A DNA stretch of 64,000 nt from Gordius sp. MW1 (GCA_964036665.1 OZ038530.1:3224001-3288000), one strand, 5' to 3'; positions 49,826-63,170 are shown, numbered from the stretch's first letter. Numbers and translations are program-made. The notes: generated by a model from the letters alone, not told the origin.

Positions 49826-52589
49826 CATATTTTTCTTTGAACCGTATTCATCCGATGAAAGTTGTCGTTTTTAGACGTGGTTTCTATGATCCCAAGTAAA
49901 AATTTATCAGAGTCTAAAAACTATTACTTTGAAATCATGATCGCATAGAGCAGTTTTCAAAAATTAAGCACTCACGTTGCGATACAACATACTAATCGCA
50001 ACAATAAAACGTTTTCTTTTGTCAAAATGATAGTTCTCGCAGCTTAAAACCTCTTTTCGGAAGTCAATCGAGAATAATAGGATTCTCAAATTGGCTTACT
50101 TTTATATATTTTTTCATGCTCTTTTACATAGAATCGAAAAAAATAAATATTTTTACCTCAAATTTTTCACATATTTTTCTTTGAACCGTATTCATCCGAT
50201 GAAAGTTGTCGTTTTCAGACGTGGTTTCTATGATCCCAAGTAAAAATTTATCAGAGTCTAAAAACTATTACTTTTAAATCATGATCGCATAGTGCATTTT
50301 TGAAAAATTAAGCACTCACGTTGCGATACAACAAACTAATCGCAACAATAAAACGTTATCTTATGTCAAAATGATAGTTCTCGCAGCTTAAAACCTCTTT
50401 TCGGAAGTCAATCGAGGATAATAGGATTCTCAAATTGGCTTACTTTTATATATTTTTTCATGCTCTTTCACATAGAATCGAAAAAAATAAATATTTTTAC
50501 CTCAAAATTTTTCACATATTTTTCTTTGAACCGTATTCATCCGATGAAAGTTGTCGTTTTCAGACGTGGTTTCTATGATCCCAAGTATAAATTTATCAGA
50601 ATCAGAAAACTATTACTTTGAAATCATGATCGCATAGTGCAGTTTTCAAAAATTAAGCACTCACGTTGCGATACAACAAACTAATCGCAACAATATAACG
50701 TTTGTCAAAATGATAGTTCTCGCAGCTTAAAACCTCTTTTCGGAAGTCAATCGATGAAAATAGGATTCTCAAATTGGCTTACTTTTATATATATTTTTAT
50801 GCTCTTTCACATAGAATCGAAAAAAATAAATATTTTTACCTCAAAATTCTTCACATATTTTTCTTTGAACCGTAGTCATCCGATGAAAGTTGTCGTTTTC
50901 AGACGTGGTTTCTATGATCCCAATAAAAATTTATCAGAATGAGAAAATTATTACTTTGAAATCATGATCGCATAGTGCATTTTTGAAAAATTAAGCACTC
51001 ACGTTGCGATACAACAAACTAATCGCAACAATAAAACGTTGTCTTTTGTCAAAATGATAGTTCTCGCAGCTTAAAACCTCTTTTTGGAAGTGAATCTAGG
51101 ATAATAGGATTCTCAAATTGGAATACTTTTATATATTTTTTCATGCTCTTTCACATAGAATCGAAAAAAATAAATATTTTTACCTCAAAATTTTTCTCAT
51201 ATTTTTCTTTGAACCGTATTCATCCGATGAAAGTTGTCGTTTTCAGACGTGGTTTCTATGATCCCAAGTAAAAATTTATCAGAATCAGAAAACTATTACT
51301 TTGAAATCATGATCGCATAGTGCAGTTTTCAAAAATTAAGCACTCACGTTGCGATACAACAAACTAATCGCAACAATAAAACGTTGTCTTTTGTCAAAAT
51401 GATAGTTCTCGCAGCTTAAAACCTCTTTTCGGAAGTCAATCGAGGATAATAGGATTCTCAAATTGGCTTACTTTTATATATTTTTTTCATGCTCTTTCAC
51501 ATAGAATCGAAAAAAAAAATATTTTTACCTCAAAATTTTTCACATATTTTTCTTTGAACCGTATTTATCCGATGAAAGTTATCGTTTTCAGACGTGGTTT
51601 GTATGATCCCAAGTAAAAATTTATCAGAATCTAAAAACTATTACTTTGAAATCATGATCGCATAGAGCCATTTTCAAAAATTAAGCACTCACGTTGCGAT
51701 ACAACAAACTAATCGCAACAATAAAACGTTGTCTTTTGTCAAAATGATAGTTCTCCTTCTCGCAGCTTAAAACCTCTTTTCGCAAGTAAATCGATGATAA
51801 TAGGATTCTCAAATTTGCTTACTTTTATATATTTTTTCATGCTCTTTCACATAGAATCAAAAAAAATAAATATTTTTACCTCAAAATTTTTCACATATTT
51901 TTCTTTGAACCGTATTCATCCGATGAACGTTGTCGTTTTCAGACGTGGTTTCTATGATCCCAAGTAAAAATTTATCAGAATCTAAAAACTATTACTTTGA
52001 AATCATGATCGCATAGAGCCATTTTTAAAAATTAAGCACTCACGTTGCGATACAACAAACTAATCGCAACAATAAAACGTTGTCTTTTGTCAAAATGATA
52101 GTTCTCCTTCTCGCAGCCTAAAACCTCTTTTCGGAAGTGAATCGAAGATAATAGGATTCTCAAATTGGCTTACTTTTATATATTTTTTCATGCTCTTTCA
52201 CATAGAATCGAAAAAAATAAATATTTTTACCTCAAAATTTTTCACATATTTTTCTTTGAACCGTATTCATCCGATGAAAGTTGTCGTTTTCAGACGTGGT
52301 TTCCATGATAAAAAGTAAAAATTTATCAGAATCAGAAAACTATTACTTTGAAATCATGATCGCATAGTGCATTTTTGAAAAATTAAGCACTCACGTTGCG
52401 ATACAACAAACTAATCGCAACAATAAAACGTTGTCTTTTGTCAAAATGATAGTTCTCGCAGCTTAAAACCTCTTTTCGGAAGTGAATCGAGGATAATAGG
52501 ATTCTCAAATTGGCATACTTTTATATATTTTTTCATGCTCTTTCACATAGAATCGAAAAAAATAAATATTTTGACCTCAAAATTTTTCA
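49826..52589. repeat. Variable-length HOR family, last partial copy g (8 monomers)
   Basis: The first four monomers match copy f at a spacing of 1717-1718 bp, including AAGTATAAATTT and CCCAATAAAAAT. The later ones match copies d and e: GAAAGTTATCG at 51574, GCAGCCTAAAACC with GAAGTGAATCGAAG near 52114, then a TTTCCATGAT monomer. The match to the 13-mer fades after about 52400, where the next monomer has AAAACTTTGTC and not the TTTCTGTGATCCC form. Confidence 0.83.
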
Positions 52590-52864
52590 CATATTTTTCT
52601 TTGAACCGTAGTCATCCGATGAAAGTTGTCGTTTTCAGACGTGGTTTCTATGATCCCAAGTAAAAATTTATCAGAATCAGAAAACTATTACTTTGAAATC
52701 ATGATCGCATAGTGCATTTTTGAAAAATTAAGCACTCACGTTGCGATACAACAAACTAATCGCAACAATAAAACTTTGTCTTTTGTCAAAATGATAGTTC
52801 TCGCAGCTTAAAACCTCTTTTCGGAAGTGAATCGAGGATAATAGGATTCTCAAATTGGCTTACT

Positions 52865-53625
52865 TTTATATATTTTTTCATGCTCTTTCACATAGAATCG
52901 AAAAAAATAAGTATTTTTACCTCAAAATTTTTCACATATTTTTCTTTGAACCGTTGTCATCCGATGACAGTTGTCGTTTTCAGACGTGGTTTCTATGATC
53001 CCAAATAAAAATTTATCAGAATCAGAAAACTTTTACTTTGAAATCATGATCGCATAGAGAGTTTTCAAAAATTAAGCATTCACGTTGCGATACAACCAAC
53101 TAATCGCAACAATAAAACGTTGTCTTTAAAATGATAGTTCTCGCAGCTTAAAACCTCTTTTCAGAAGTCAACCGAGGATAATAGTATTCTCAAATTGGCT
53201 TACTTTTATATATTTTTTCATGCTCTTTCACATAGAATCGAAAAAAATAAATATTTTTACCTCAAATTTTTCACATATTTTTCTTTGAACCGTTGTCATC
53301 CGATGACAGTTGTCGTTTTCAGACGTGGTTTCTATGATCCCAAATAAAAATTTATCAGAATCAAAATATTTTTACTTTGAAATCATGATCGCATAGAGCA
53401 GTTTTCTAAAATTAAGCATTCACGTTGCGATACAACAAACTAATCGCAACAATAAAACGTTGTCTTTAAAATGATAGTTCTCGCAGCTTAAAACCTCTTT
53501 TCAGAAGTCAATCGAGGATAATAGGATTCTCAAATTGGCTTACTTTTATATATTTTTTCATGCTCTTTCACATAGAATCGAAAAAAATAAATATTTTTAC
53601 CTCAAAATTTTTCACATATTTTTCT
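52865..53625. repeat. Segment duplicated at 2063-bp offset, copy 1
   Basis: The markers CCGTTGTCATCCGATGACAG (52951 and 53290), AAATAAGTATTTTTAC, CATAGAGAGTTTTC, ACAACCAACTAATC, ATAATAGTATTC and CAAAATATTTTTAC all recur exactly 2063 bp later. The limits (about 52865 and 53625) are where flanking monomers stop matching. Both copies resemble 28550-29410. Confidence 0.85.
52955..52969. other. Extended dyad TGTCATC-C-GATGACA (7-bp arms)
   Basis: A change from GTAGTC to GTTGTC adds a seventh pair to the dyad. It is seen in four monomers (near 52955, 53294, 55018 and 55357), all in the two copies of the 2063-bp-offset duplication. Confidence 0.78.
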
Positions 53626-54927
53626 TTGAACCGTAGTCATCCGATGAAAGTTGTCGTTTTCAGACGTGGTTTCTATGATCCCAAGTAAAAATTTATCAGA
53701 ATCAGAAAACTATTACTTTGAAATCATGATCGCATAGTGCATTTTTGAAAAATTAAGCACTCACGTTGCGATACAACAAACTAATCGCAACAATAAAACT
53801 TTGTCTTTTGTCAAAATGATAGTTCTCGCAGCTTAAAACCTCTTTTCGGAAGTGAATCGAGGATAATAGGATTCTCAAATTGGAATACTTTTATATATTT
53901 TTTCATGCTCTTTCACATAAAATCGAAAAAAATAAATATTTTTACCTCAAAATTTTTCACTTATTTTTCTTTGAACCGTATTCATCCGATGAAAGTTGTC
54001 GTTTTCAGACGTGGCTATGATCCCAAGTAAAAATTTATCAGAATCAGAAAACTATTACATTGAAATCATGATCGCATAGTGCAGTTTTCAAAAATTAAGC
54101 ACTCACGTTGCGATACAACAAACTAATCGCAACAATAAAACGTTGTCTTTTGTCAAAATGATAGTTATCGCAGCTTAAAACCTCTTTTCGGAAGTCAGTC
54201 GAGGATAATAGGATTCTCAAATTGGCTTACTTTTATATATTTTTTCATGCTCTTTCACATAGAATCGAAAAAAATAAATATTTTTACCTCAAAATTTTTC
54301 ACATATTTTTCTTTGAACCGTAGTCATCCGATGAAAGTTGTCGTTTTCAGACGTGGTTTCCATGATAAAAAGTAAAAATTTATCAGAATCAGAAAATTAT
54401 TACTTTGAAATCATGATCGCATAGTGCATCTTTGAAAAATTAAGCACTCACGTTGCGATACAACAAACTAATCTCAACAATAAAACGTTGTCTTTTGTCA
54501 AAATGATAGTTCTCGCAGCTTAAAACCTCGTTTCGGAAGTCAATCGAGGATAATAGGATCCTCAAATTGGCATACTTTTATATATTTTTTCATGCTCTTT
54601 CACATAGAATTAAAAAAAATAAATATTTTTACCTCAAAATTTTTCTCATATTTTTCTTTGAACCGTATTCATCCGATGAAAGTTGTCGTTTTCAGACGTG
54701 GTTTCTATGATCTCAAGTAAAAATTTATCAGAATCTAAAAACTATTACTTTGAAATCATGATCGCATAGAGCCATTTTCAAAAATTAAGCAGTCACGTTG
54801 CGATACAACAAACTAATCGCAACAATAAAACGTTGTCTTTTGTCAAAATGATAGTTCTCCTTCTCGCAGCTCAAAACCTCTTTTCGCAAGTAAATCGATG
54901 ATAATAGGATTCTCAAATTGGCTTACT

Positions 54928-55688
54928 TTTATATATTTTTTCATGCTCTTTCACATAGAATCGAAAAAAATAAGTATTTTTACCTCAAAATTTTTCACAT
55001 ATTTTTCTTTGAACCGTTGTCATCCGATGACAGTTGTCGTTTTCAGACGTGGTTTCTATGATCCCAAATAAAAATTTATCAGAATCAGAAAACTTTTACT
55101 TTGAAATCATGATCGCATAGAGAGTTTTCAAAAATTAAGCATTCACGTTGCGATACAACCAACTAATCGCAACAATAAAACGTTGTCTTTAAAATGATAG
55201 TTCTCGCAGCTTAAAACCTCTTTTCAGAAGTCAACCGAGGATAATAGTATTCTCAAATTGGCTTACTTTTATATATTTTTTCATGCTCTTTCACATAGAA
55301 TCGAAAAAAATAAATATTTTTACCTCAAATTTTTCACATATTTTTCTTTGAACCGTTGTCATCCGATGACAGTTGTCGTTTTCAGACGTGGTTTCTATGA
55401 TCCCAAATAAAAATTTATCAGAATCAAAATATTTTTACTTTGAAATCATGATCGCATAGAGCAGTTTTCTAAAATTAAGCATTCACGTTGCGATACAACA
55501 AACTAATCGCAACAATAAAACGTTGTCTTTAAAATGATAGTTCTCGCAGCTTAAAACCTCTTTTCAGAAGTCAATCGAGGATAATAGGATTCTCAAATTG
55601 GCTTACTTTTATATATTTTTTCATGCTCTTTCACATAGAATCGAAAAAAATAAATATTTTTACCTCAAAATTTTTCACATATTTTTCT
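54928..55688. repeat. Segment duplicated at 2063-bp offset, copy 2
   Basis: This is identical to 52865-53625 at the markers checked (CCGTTGTC at 55014 and 55353). The flanks differ: on the left it joins a TTCTCCTTCTCGCAGCTCAA monomer, and on the right a TTTCCATGATAAAAAG monomer. The left flank matches the stretch near 28440, so this copy may be closer to the source of the duplication. Confidence 0.84.
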
Positions 55689-56021
55689 TTGAACCGTATT
55701 CATCCGATGAAAGTTGTCGTTTTCAGACGTGGTTTCCATGATAAAAAGTAAAAATTTATCAGAATCAGAAAACTATTACTTTGAAATCATGATCGCATAG
55801 TGCATTTTTGAAAAATTAAGCACTCACGTTGCGATACAACAAACTAATCGCAACAATAAAACGTTGTCTTTTGTCAAAATGATAGTTCTCGCAGCTTAAA
55901 ACCTCTTTTCGGAAGTCAATCGAGGATAATAGGATTCTCAAATTGGCTTACCTTTATATATTTTTTTATGCTCTTTCACATAGAATCGAAAAAATAAATA
56001 TTTTTACCTCAAAATTTTTCA

Positions 56022-57041
56022 CATATTTTTCTTTGAACCGTATTCATCCGATGAAAGTTGTCGTTTTTAGACGTGGTTTCTACGATCCCAAGTAAAAATT
56101 TATCAGAATCAGAAAACTTTTACTTTGAAATCATGATCGCATAGAGCAGTTTTCAAAAATTAAGCATTCACGTTGCGATACAACAAACTAATCGCAACAA
56201 TAAAACGTTGTCTTTAAAATGATAGTTCTTGCAGCTTAAAACCTCTTTTCCGAAGTCAATCGAGGATAATAGGATTCTCAAATTGGCTTACTTTTATATA
56301 TTTTTTCAGGCTCTTTCACATAGAATCGAAAAAAATAAATATTTTTACCTCAAATTTTTCACATATTTTTCTTTGAACCGTATTCATCCGATGAAAGTTG
56401 TCGTTTTCAGACGTGGTTTCTATGATCCCAAGTAAAAATTTATCAGAATCAGAAAACTATTACTTTGAAATCATGATCGCATAGTGCAGTTTTCAAAAAT
56501 TAAGCACTCACGTTGCGATACAACAAACTAATCGCAACAATATAACGTTTGTCAAAATGATAGTTCTCGCAGCTTAAAACCTCTTTTCGGAAGTCAATCG
56601 ATGAAAATAGGATTCTCAAATTGGCTTACTTTTATATATTTTTTTATGCTCTTTCACATAGAATCGAAAAAAATAAATATTTTTACCTCAAAATTTTTCA
56701 CATATTTTTCTTTGAACCGTAGTCATCCGATGACAGTTGTCGTTTTCAGACGTGGTTTCTATGATCCCAAATAAAAATTTATCAGAATCAGAAAACTTTT
56801 ACTTTGAAATCATGATCGCATAGAGCAGTTTTCAAAAATTAAGCATTCACGTTGCGATACAACAAACTAATCGCAACAATAAAACGTTGTCTTTAAAATG
56901 ATAGTTCTCGCAGCTTAAAACCTCTTTTCAGAAGTCAATCGAGGATAATAGGATTCTCAAATTGGCTTACTTTTATATATTTTTTCATGCTCTTTCACAT
57001 AGAATCGAAAAAAATTAATATTTTTACCTCAAAATTTTTCA
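56022..57041. repeat. Three monomers leading into the 8-mer block
   Basis: The order is a GTCGTTTTTAGACG monomer with CTACGATCCC, an ATATAACGTTTGTC monomer preceded by CTCAAATTTTTCAC, and a GATGACAG monomer with GTTGTCTTTAAAATG. The same trio, with small changes, is the repeating trimer of the following 6 kb, so this is probably a diverged trimer copy. Confidence 0.8.
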
Positions 57042-59766
57042 CATATTTTTCTTTGAACCGTATTCATCCGATGAAAGTTGTCGTTTTTAGACGTGGTTTC
57101 TATGATCCCAAGTAAAAATTTATCAGAGTCTAAAAACTATTACTTTGAAATCATGATCGCATAGAGCAGTTTTCAAAAATTAAGCACTCACGTTGCGATA
57201 CAACTTACTAATCGCAACAATAAAACGTTTTCTTTTGTCAAAATGATGGTTCTCGCAGCTTAAAACCACTTTTCGGAAGTCAATCGAGGATAATAGGATT
57301 CTCAAATTGGCTTACTTTTATATATTTTTTTATGCTCTTTCACATAGAATCGAAAAAAATAAATATTTTTATCTCAAAATTTTTCACATATTTTTCTTTG
57401 AACCGTATTCATCCGATGAAAGTTGTCGTTTTCAGACGTGGTTTGTATGATCCTAAGTAAAAATTTATCAGAATCAGAAAACTATTACTTTGAAATCATG
57501 ATCGCATAGTGCAGTTTTCAAAAATTAAGCACTCACGTTGCGATACAACAAACTAATCGCAACAATATAACGTTTGTCTTAATGATAGTTCTCGCAGCTT
57601 AAAACCTCTTTTCGGAAGTCAATCGATGAAAATAGGATTCTCAAATTGGCTTACTTTTATATATTTTTTTATGCTCTTTCACATAGAATCGAAAAAAATA
57701 AATATTATTACCTCAAAATTTTTCACATATTTTTCTTTGAACCGTAGTCATCCGATGACAGTTGTCGTTTTCAGACGTGGTTTCTATGATCCCAAATAAA
57801 AATTTATCAGAATCAGAAAACTTTTACTTTGAAATCATAATCGCATAGAGCAGTTTTCAAAAATTAAGCATTCACGTTGCGATACAACAAACTAATCGCA
57901 ACAATAAAACGTCGTCTTTAAAATGATAGTTCTCGCAGCTTAAAACCTCTTTTCAGAAGTCAATCGAGGATAATAATATTCTCAAATTGGCTTACTTTTA
58001 TATATTTTTTCATGCTCTTTCACATAGAATCGAAAAAATAAATATTTTTACCTCAAAATTTTTCACATATTTTTCTTTGAACCGTATTCATCCGATGAAA
58101 GTTGTCGTTTTTAGACGTGGTTTCAACGATCCCAAGTAAAAATTTATCAGAATCAGAAAACTTTTACTTTGAAATCATGATCGCATAGAGCAGTTTTCAA
58201 AAATTAAGCATTCACGTTGCGATACAACAAACTAATCGCAACAATAAAACGTTGTCTTTAAAATGATAGTTCTTGCAGCTTAAAACCTCTTTTCCGAAGT
58301 CAATCGAGGATAATAGGATTCTCAAATTGGCTTACTTTTATATATTTTTTCAGGCTCTTTCACATAGAATCGAAAAAAATAAATATTTTTACCTCAAATT
58401 TTTCAAATATTTTTCTTTGAACCGTATTCATCCGATGAAAGTTGTCGTTTTCAGACGTGGTTTCTATGATCCCAAGTAAAAATTTATCAGAATCAGAAAA
58501 CTATTACTTTGAAATCATGATCGCATAGTGCAGTTTTCAAAAATTAAGCACTCACGTTGCGATACAACAAACTAATCGCAACAATATAACGTTTGTCAAA
58601 ATGATAGTTCTCGCAGCTTAAAACCTCTTTTCGGAAGTCAATCGATGAAAATAGGATTCTCAAATTGGCTTACTTTTATATATATTTTTATGCTCTTTCA
58701 CATAGAATCGAAAAAAATAAATATTTTTACCTCAAAATTTTTCACATATTTTTCTTTGAACCGTAGTCATCCGATGACAGTTGTCGTTTTCAGACGTGGT
58801 TTCTATGATCCCAAATAAAAATTTATCAGAATCAGAAAACTTTTACTTTGAAATCATGATCGCATAGAGCAGTTTTCAAAAATTAAGCATTCACGTTGCG
58901 ATACAACAAACTAATCGCAACAATAAAACGTCGTCTTTAAAATGATAGTTCTCGCAGCTTAAAACCTCTTTTCAGAAGTCAATCGAGGATAATAATATTC
59001 TCAAATTGGCTTACTTTTATATATTTTTTCATGCTCTTTCACATAGAATCGAAAAAATAAATACTTTTACCTCAAAATTTTTCACATATTTTTCTTTGAA
59101 CCGTATTCATCCGATGAAAGTTGTCGTTTTTAGACGTGGTTTCTACGATCCCAAGTAAAAATTTATCAGAATCAGAAAACTTTTACTTTGAAATCATGAT
59201 CGCATAGAGCAGTTTTCAAAAATTAAGCATTCACGTTGCGATACAACAAACTAATCGCAACAATAAAACGTTGTCTTTAAAATGATAGTTCTTGCAGCTT
59301 AAAACCTCTTTTCCGAAGTCAATCGAGGATAATAGGATTCTCAAATTGGCTTACTTTTATATATTTTTTCATGCTCTTTCACATAGAATCGAAAAAAATA
59401 AATATTTTTACCTCAAAATTTTTCACATATTTTTCTTTGAACCGTAGTCATCCGATGACAGTTGTCGTTTTCAGACGTGGTTTCTATGATCCCAAATAAA
59501 AATTTATCATAATCAGAAAACTTTTACTTTGAAATCATGATCGCATAGAGCAGTTTTCAAAAATTAAGCATTCACGTTGCGATACAACAAACTAATCGCA
59601 ACAATAAAACGTTGTCTTTAAAATGATAGTTCTCGCAGCTTAAAACCTCTTTTCAGAAGTCAATCGAGGATAATAGGATTCTCAAATTGGCTTACTTTTA
59701 TATATTTTTTCATGCTCTTTCACATAGAATCGAAAAAAATAAATATTTTTACCTCAAAATTTTTCA
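57042..59766. repeat. 8-monomer HOR unit (2725 bp)
   Basis: The start is set at the GTCGTTTTTAGACG monomer with TCAGAGTCT. The rare marker GGTTTGTATGATCCTAAG occurs at 57440 and 60165, exactly 2725 bp apart. The unit includes the 1019-bp trimer (57726-58744 and a partial second). Private changes include CAACTTACTAATCGC near 57203, TGTCTTAATGATAG near 57576, TTTCAACGATCCC near 58122 and CAAATTTTTCAAATATT near 58395. Confidence 0.87.
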
Positions 59767-62700
59767 CATATTTTTCTTTGAACCGTATTCATCCGATGAA
59801 AGTTGTCGTTTTTAGACGTGGTTTCTATGATCCCAAGTAAAAATTTATCAGAGTCTAAAAACTATTACTTTGAAATCATGATCGCATAGAGCAGTTTTCA
59901 AAAATTAAGCACTCACGTTGCGATACAACATACTAATCGCAACAATAAAACGTTTTCTTTTGTCAAAATGATGGTTCTCGCAGCTTAAAACCTCTTTTCG
60001 GAAGTCAATCGAGGATAATAGGATTCTCAAATTGGCTTACTTTTATATATTTTTTTATGCTCTTTCACATAGAATCGAAAAAAATAAATATTTTTATCTC
60101 AAAATTTTTCACATATTTTTCTTTGAACCGTATTCATCCGATGAAAGTTGTCGTTTTCAGACGTGGTTTGTATGATCCTAAGTAAAAATTTATCAGAATC
60201 AGAAAACTATTACTTTGAAATCATGATCGCATAGTGCAGTTTTCAAAAATTAAGCACTCACGTTGCGATACAACAAACTAATCGCAACAATATAACGTTT
60301 GTCAAAATGATAGTTCTCGCAGCTTAAAACCTCTTTTCGGAAGTCAATCGATGAAAATAGGATTCTCAAATTGGCTTACTTTTATATATTTTTTTATGCT
60401 CTTTCACATAGAATCGAAAAAAATAAATATTTTTACCTCAAAATTTTTCACATATTTTTCTTTGAACCGTAGTCATCCGATGACAGTTGTCGTTTTCAGA
60501 CGTGGTTTCTATGATCCCAAATAAAAATTTATCAGAATCAGAAAACTTTTACTTTGAAATCATGATCGCATAGAGCAGTTTTCAAAAATTAAGCATTCAC
60601 GTTGCGATACAACAAACTAATCGCAACAATAAAACGTCGTCTTTAAAATGATAGTTCTCGCAGCTTAAAACCTCTTTTCAGAAGTCAATCGAGGATAATA
60701 ATATTCTCAAATTGGCTTACTTTTATATATTTTTTCATGCTCTTTCACATAGAATCGAAAAAATAAATATTTTTACCTCAAAATTTTTCACATATTTTTC
60801 TTTGAACCGTATTCATCCGATGAAAGTTGTCGTTTTTAGACGTGGTTTCTACGATCCCAAGTAAAAATTTATCAGAATCAGAAAACTTTTACTTTGAAAT
60901 CATGATCGCATAGAGCAGTTTTCAAAAATTAAGCATTCACGTTGCGATACAACAAACTAATCGCAACAATAAAACGTTGTCTTTAAAATGATAGTTCTTG
61001 CAGCTTAAAACCTCTTTTCCGAAGTCAATCGAGGATAATAGGATTCTCAAATTGGCTTACTTTTATATATTTTTTCACGCTCTTTCACATAGAATCGAAA
61101 AAAATAAATATTTTTACCTCAAATTTTTCACATATTTTTCTTTGAACCGTATTCATCCGATGAAAGTTGTCGTTTTCAGACGTGGTTTCTATGATCCCAA
61201 GTAAAAATTTATCAGAATCAGAAAACTATTACTTTGAAATCATGATCGCATAGTGCAGTTTTCAAAAATTAAGCACTCACGTTGCGATACAACAAACTAA
61301 TCGCAACAATATAACGTTTGTCAAAATGATAGTTCTCGCAGCTTAAAACCTCTTTTCGGAAGTCAATCGATGAAAATAGGATTCTCAAATTGGCTTACTT
61401 TTATATATTTTTTTATGCTCTTTCACATAGAATCGAGAAAAATAAATATTTTTACCTCAAAATTTTTCACATATTTTTCTTTGAACCGTAGTCATCCGAT
61501 GACAGTTGTCGTTTTCAGACGTGGTTTCTATGATCCCAAATAAAAATTTATCAGAATCAGAAAACTTTTACTTTGAAATCATGATCGCATAGAGCAGTTT
61601 TCAAAAATTAAGCATTCACGTTGCGATACAACAAACTAATCGCAACAATAAAACGTCGTCTTTAAAATGATAGTTCTCGCAGCTTAAAACCTCTTTTCAG
61701 AAGTCAATCGAGGATAATAATATTCTCAAATTGGCTTACTTTTATATATTTTTTCATGCTCTTTCACATAGAATCGAAAAAATAAATATTTTTACCTCAA
61801 AATTTTTCACATATTTTTCTTTGAACCGTATTCATCCGATGAAAGTTGTCGTTTTTAGACGTGGTTTCTACGATCCCAAGTAAAAATTTATCAGAATCAG
61901 AAAACTTTTACTTTGAAATCATGATCGCATAGAGCAGTTTTCAAAAATTAAGCATTCACGTTGCGATACAACAAACTAATCGCAACAATAAAACGTTGTC
62001 TTTAAAATGATTGTTCTTGCAGCTTAAAACCTCTTTTCCGAAGTCAATCGAGGATAATAGGATTCTCAAATTGGCTTACTTTTATATATTTTTTCATGCT
62101 CTTTCACATAGAATCGAAAAAAATAAATATTTTTACCTCAAATTTTTCACATATTTTTCTTTGAACCGTATTCATCCGATGAAAGTTGTCGTTTTCAGAC
62201 GTGGTTTCTATGATCCCAAGTAAAAATTTATCAGAATCAGAAAACTATTACTTTGAAATCATGATCGCATAGTGCAGTTTTCAAAAATTAAGCACTCACG
62301 TTGCGATACAACAAACTAATCGCAACAATATAACGTTTGTCAAAATGATAGTTCTCGCAGCTTAAAACCTCTTTTCGGAAGTCAATCGATGAAAATAGGA
62401 TTCTCAAATTGGCTTACTTTTATATATTTTTTTATGCTCTTTCACATAGAATCGAAAAAAATAAATATTTTTACCTCAAAATTTTTCACATATTTTTCTT
62501 TGAACCGTAGTCATCCGATGACAGTTGTCGTTTTCAGACGTGGTTTCTATGATCCCAAATAAAAATTTATCAGAATCAGAAAACTTTTACTTTGAAATCA
62601 TGATCGCATAGAGCAGTTTTCAAAAATTAAGCATTCACGTTGCGATACAACAAACTAATCGCAACAATAAAACATTGTCTTTAAAATGATAGTTCTCGCA

Positions 62701-63170
62701 GCTTAAAACCTCTTTTCAGAAGTCAATCGAGGATAATAGGATTCTCAAATTGGCTTACTTTTATATATTTTTTCATGCTCTTTCACATAAAATCGAAAAA
62801 AATAAATATTTTTACCTCAAAATTTTTCACATATTTTTCTTTGAACCGTAGTCATCCGATGACAGTTGTCGTTTTCAGACGTGGTTTCTATGATCCCAAA
62901 TAAAAATTTATCAGAATCAGAAAAATTTTACTTTGAAATCATGATCGCATAGAGCTGTTTTCAAAAATTAAGCATTCACGTTGCGATACAACAAACTAAT
63001 CGCAACAATAAAACGTTGTCTTTAAAATGATAGTTCTCGCAGCTTAAAACCTCTTTTCAGAAGTCAATCGAGGATAATAGGATTCTCAAATTGGCTTACT
63101 TTTATATATTTTTTCATGCTCTTTCACATAGAATCGAAAAAAATAAATATTTTTACCTCAAAATTTTTCA
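59767..63170. repeat. 10-monomer version of the 8-mer (3404 bp)
   Basis: The same starting monomer recurs at 63171, now 3404 bp away. Relative to the 8-mer it has two additional monomers, because the internal trimer runs further (starts at 60451, 61470 and 62489) and a second GATGACAG monomer follows. GGTTTGTATGATCC returns near 63569. Confidence 0.86.
60451..62488. repeat. Trimer repeat (1019 bp, two copies, plus earlier copies at 57726)
   Basis: Each unit has a GATGACAG monomer with AAACGTCGTC and GATAATAATATTC, a GTTTTTAGACG monomer with CTACGATCCC and TTCTTGCAGC, and an ATATAACG monomer with ATCGATGAAAATAGG. GTCGTC lies at 57911, 58930, 60636 and 61655 (spacings 1019, 1706, 1019). The open frames of 68-70 codons in this region come from the middle monomer of these units and from related monomers. 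Confidence 0.88.

Larger units (their letters stand above)
52590..56021. repeat. Mixed stretch of ten monomers with an internal duplication
   Basis: This contains AAAACTTTGTC monomers near 52774 and 53800, a monomer with ACGTGGCTATG (TTT lost, near 54010) and one with TAATCTCAACAATAAAACG near 54471, a form otherwise abundant at 13.5-26 kb. A segment of about 760 bp occurs twice at an offset of 2063 bp. No longer HOR was recognised. Confidence 0.8.

Noticed and set aside
56229-56435. Open frames of 68-70 codons at 56229, 58273, 60998 and 62011
   Set aside because: They start at TTG in TTCTTGCAGC and use the third frame of the satellite, opened by the CTCAAATTTTTCAC length variant. Their positions follow the trimer and octamer repeats. 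There is no sign of coding constraint.
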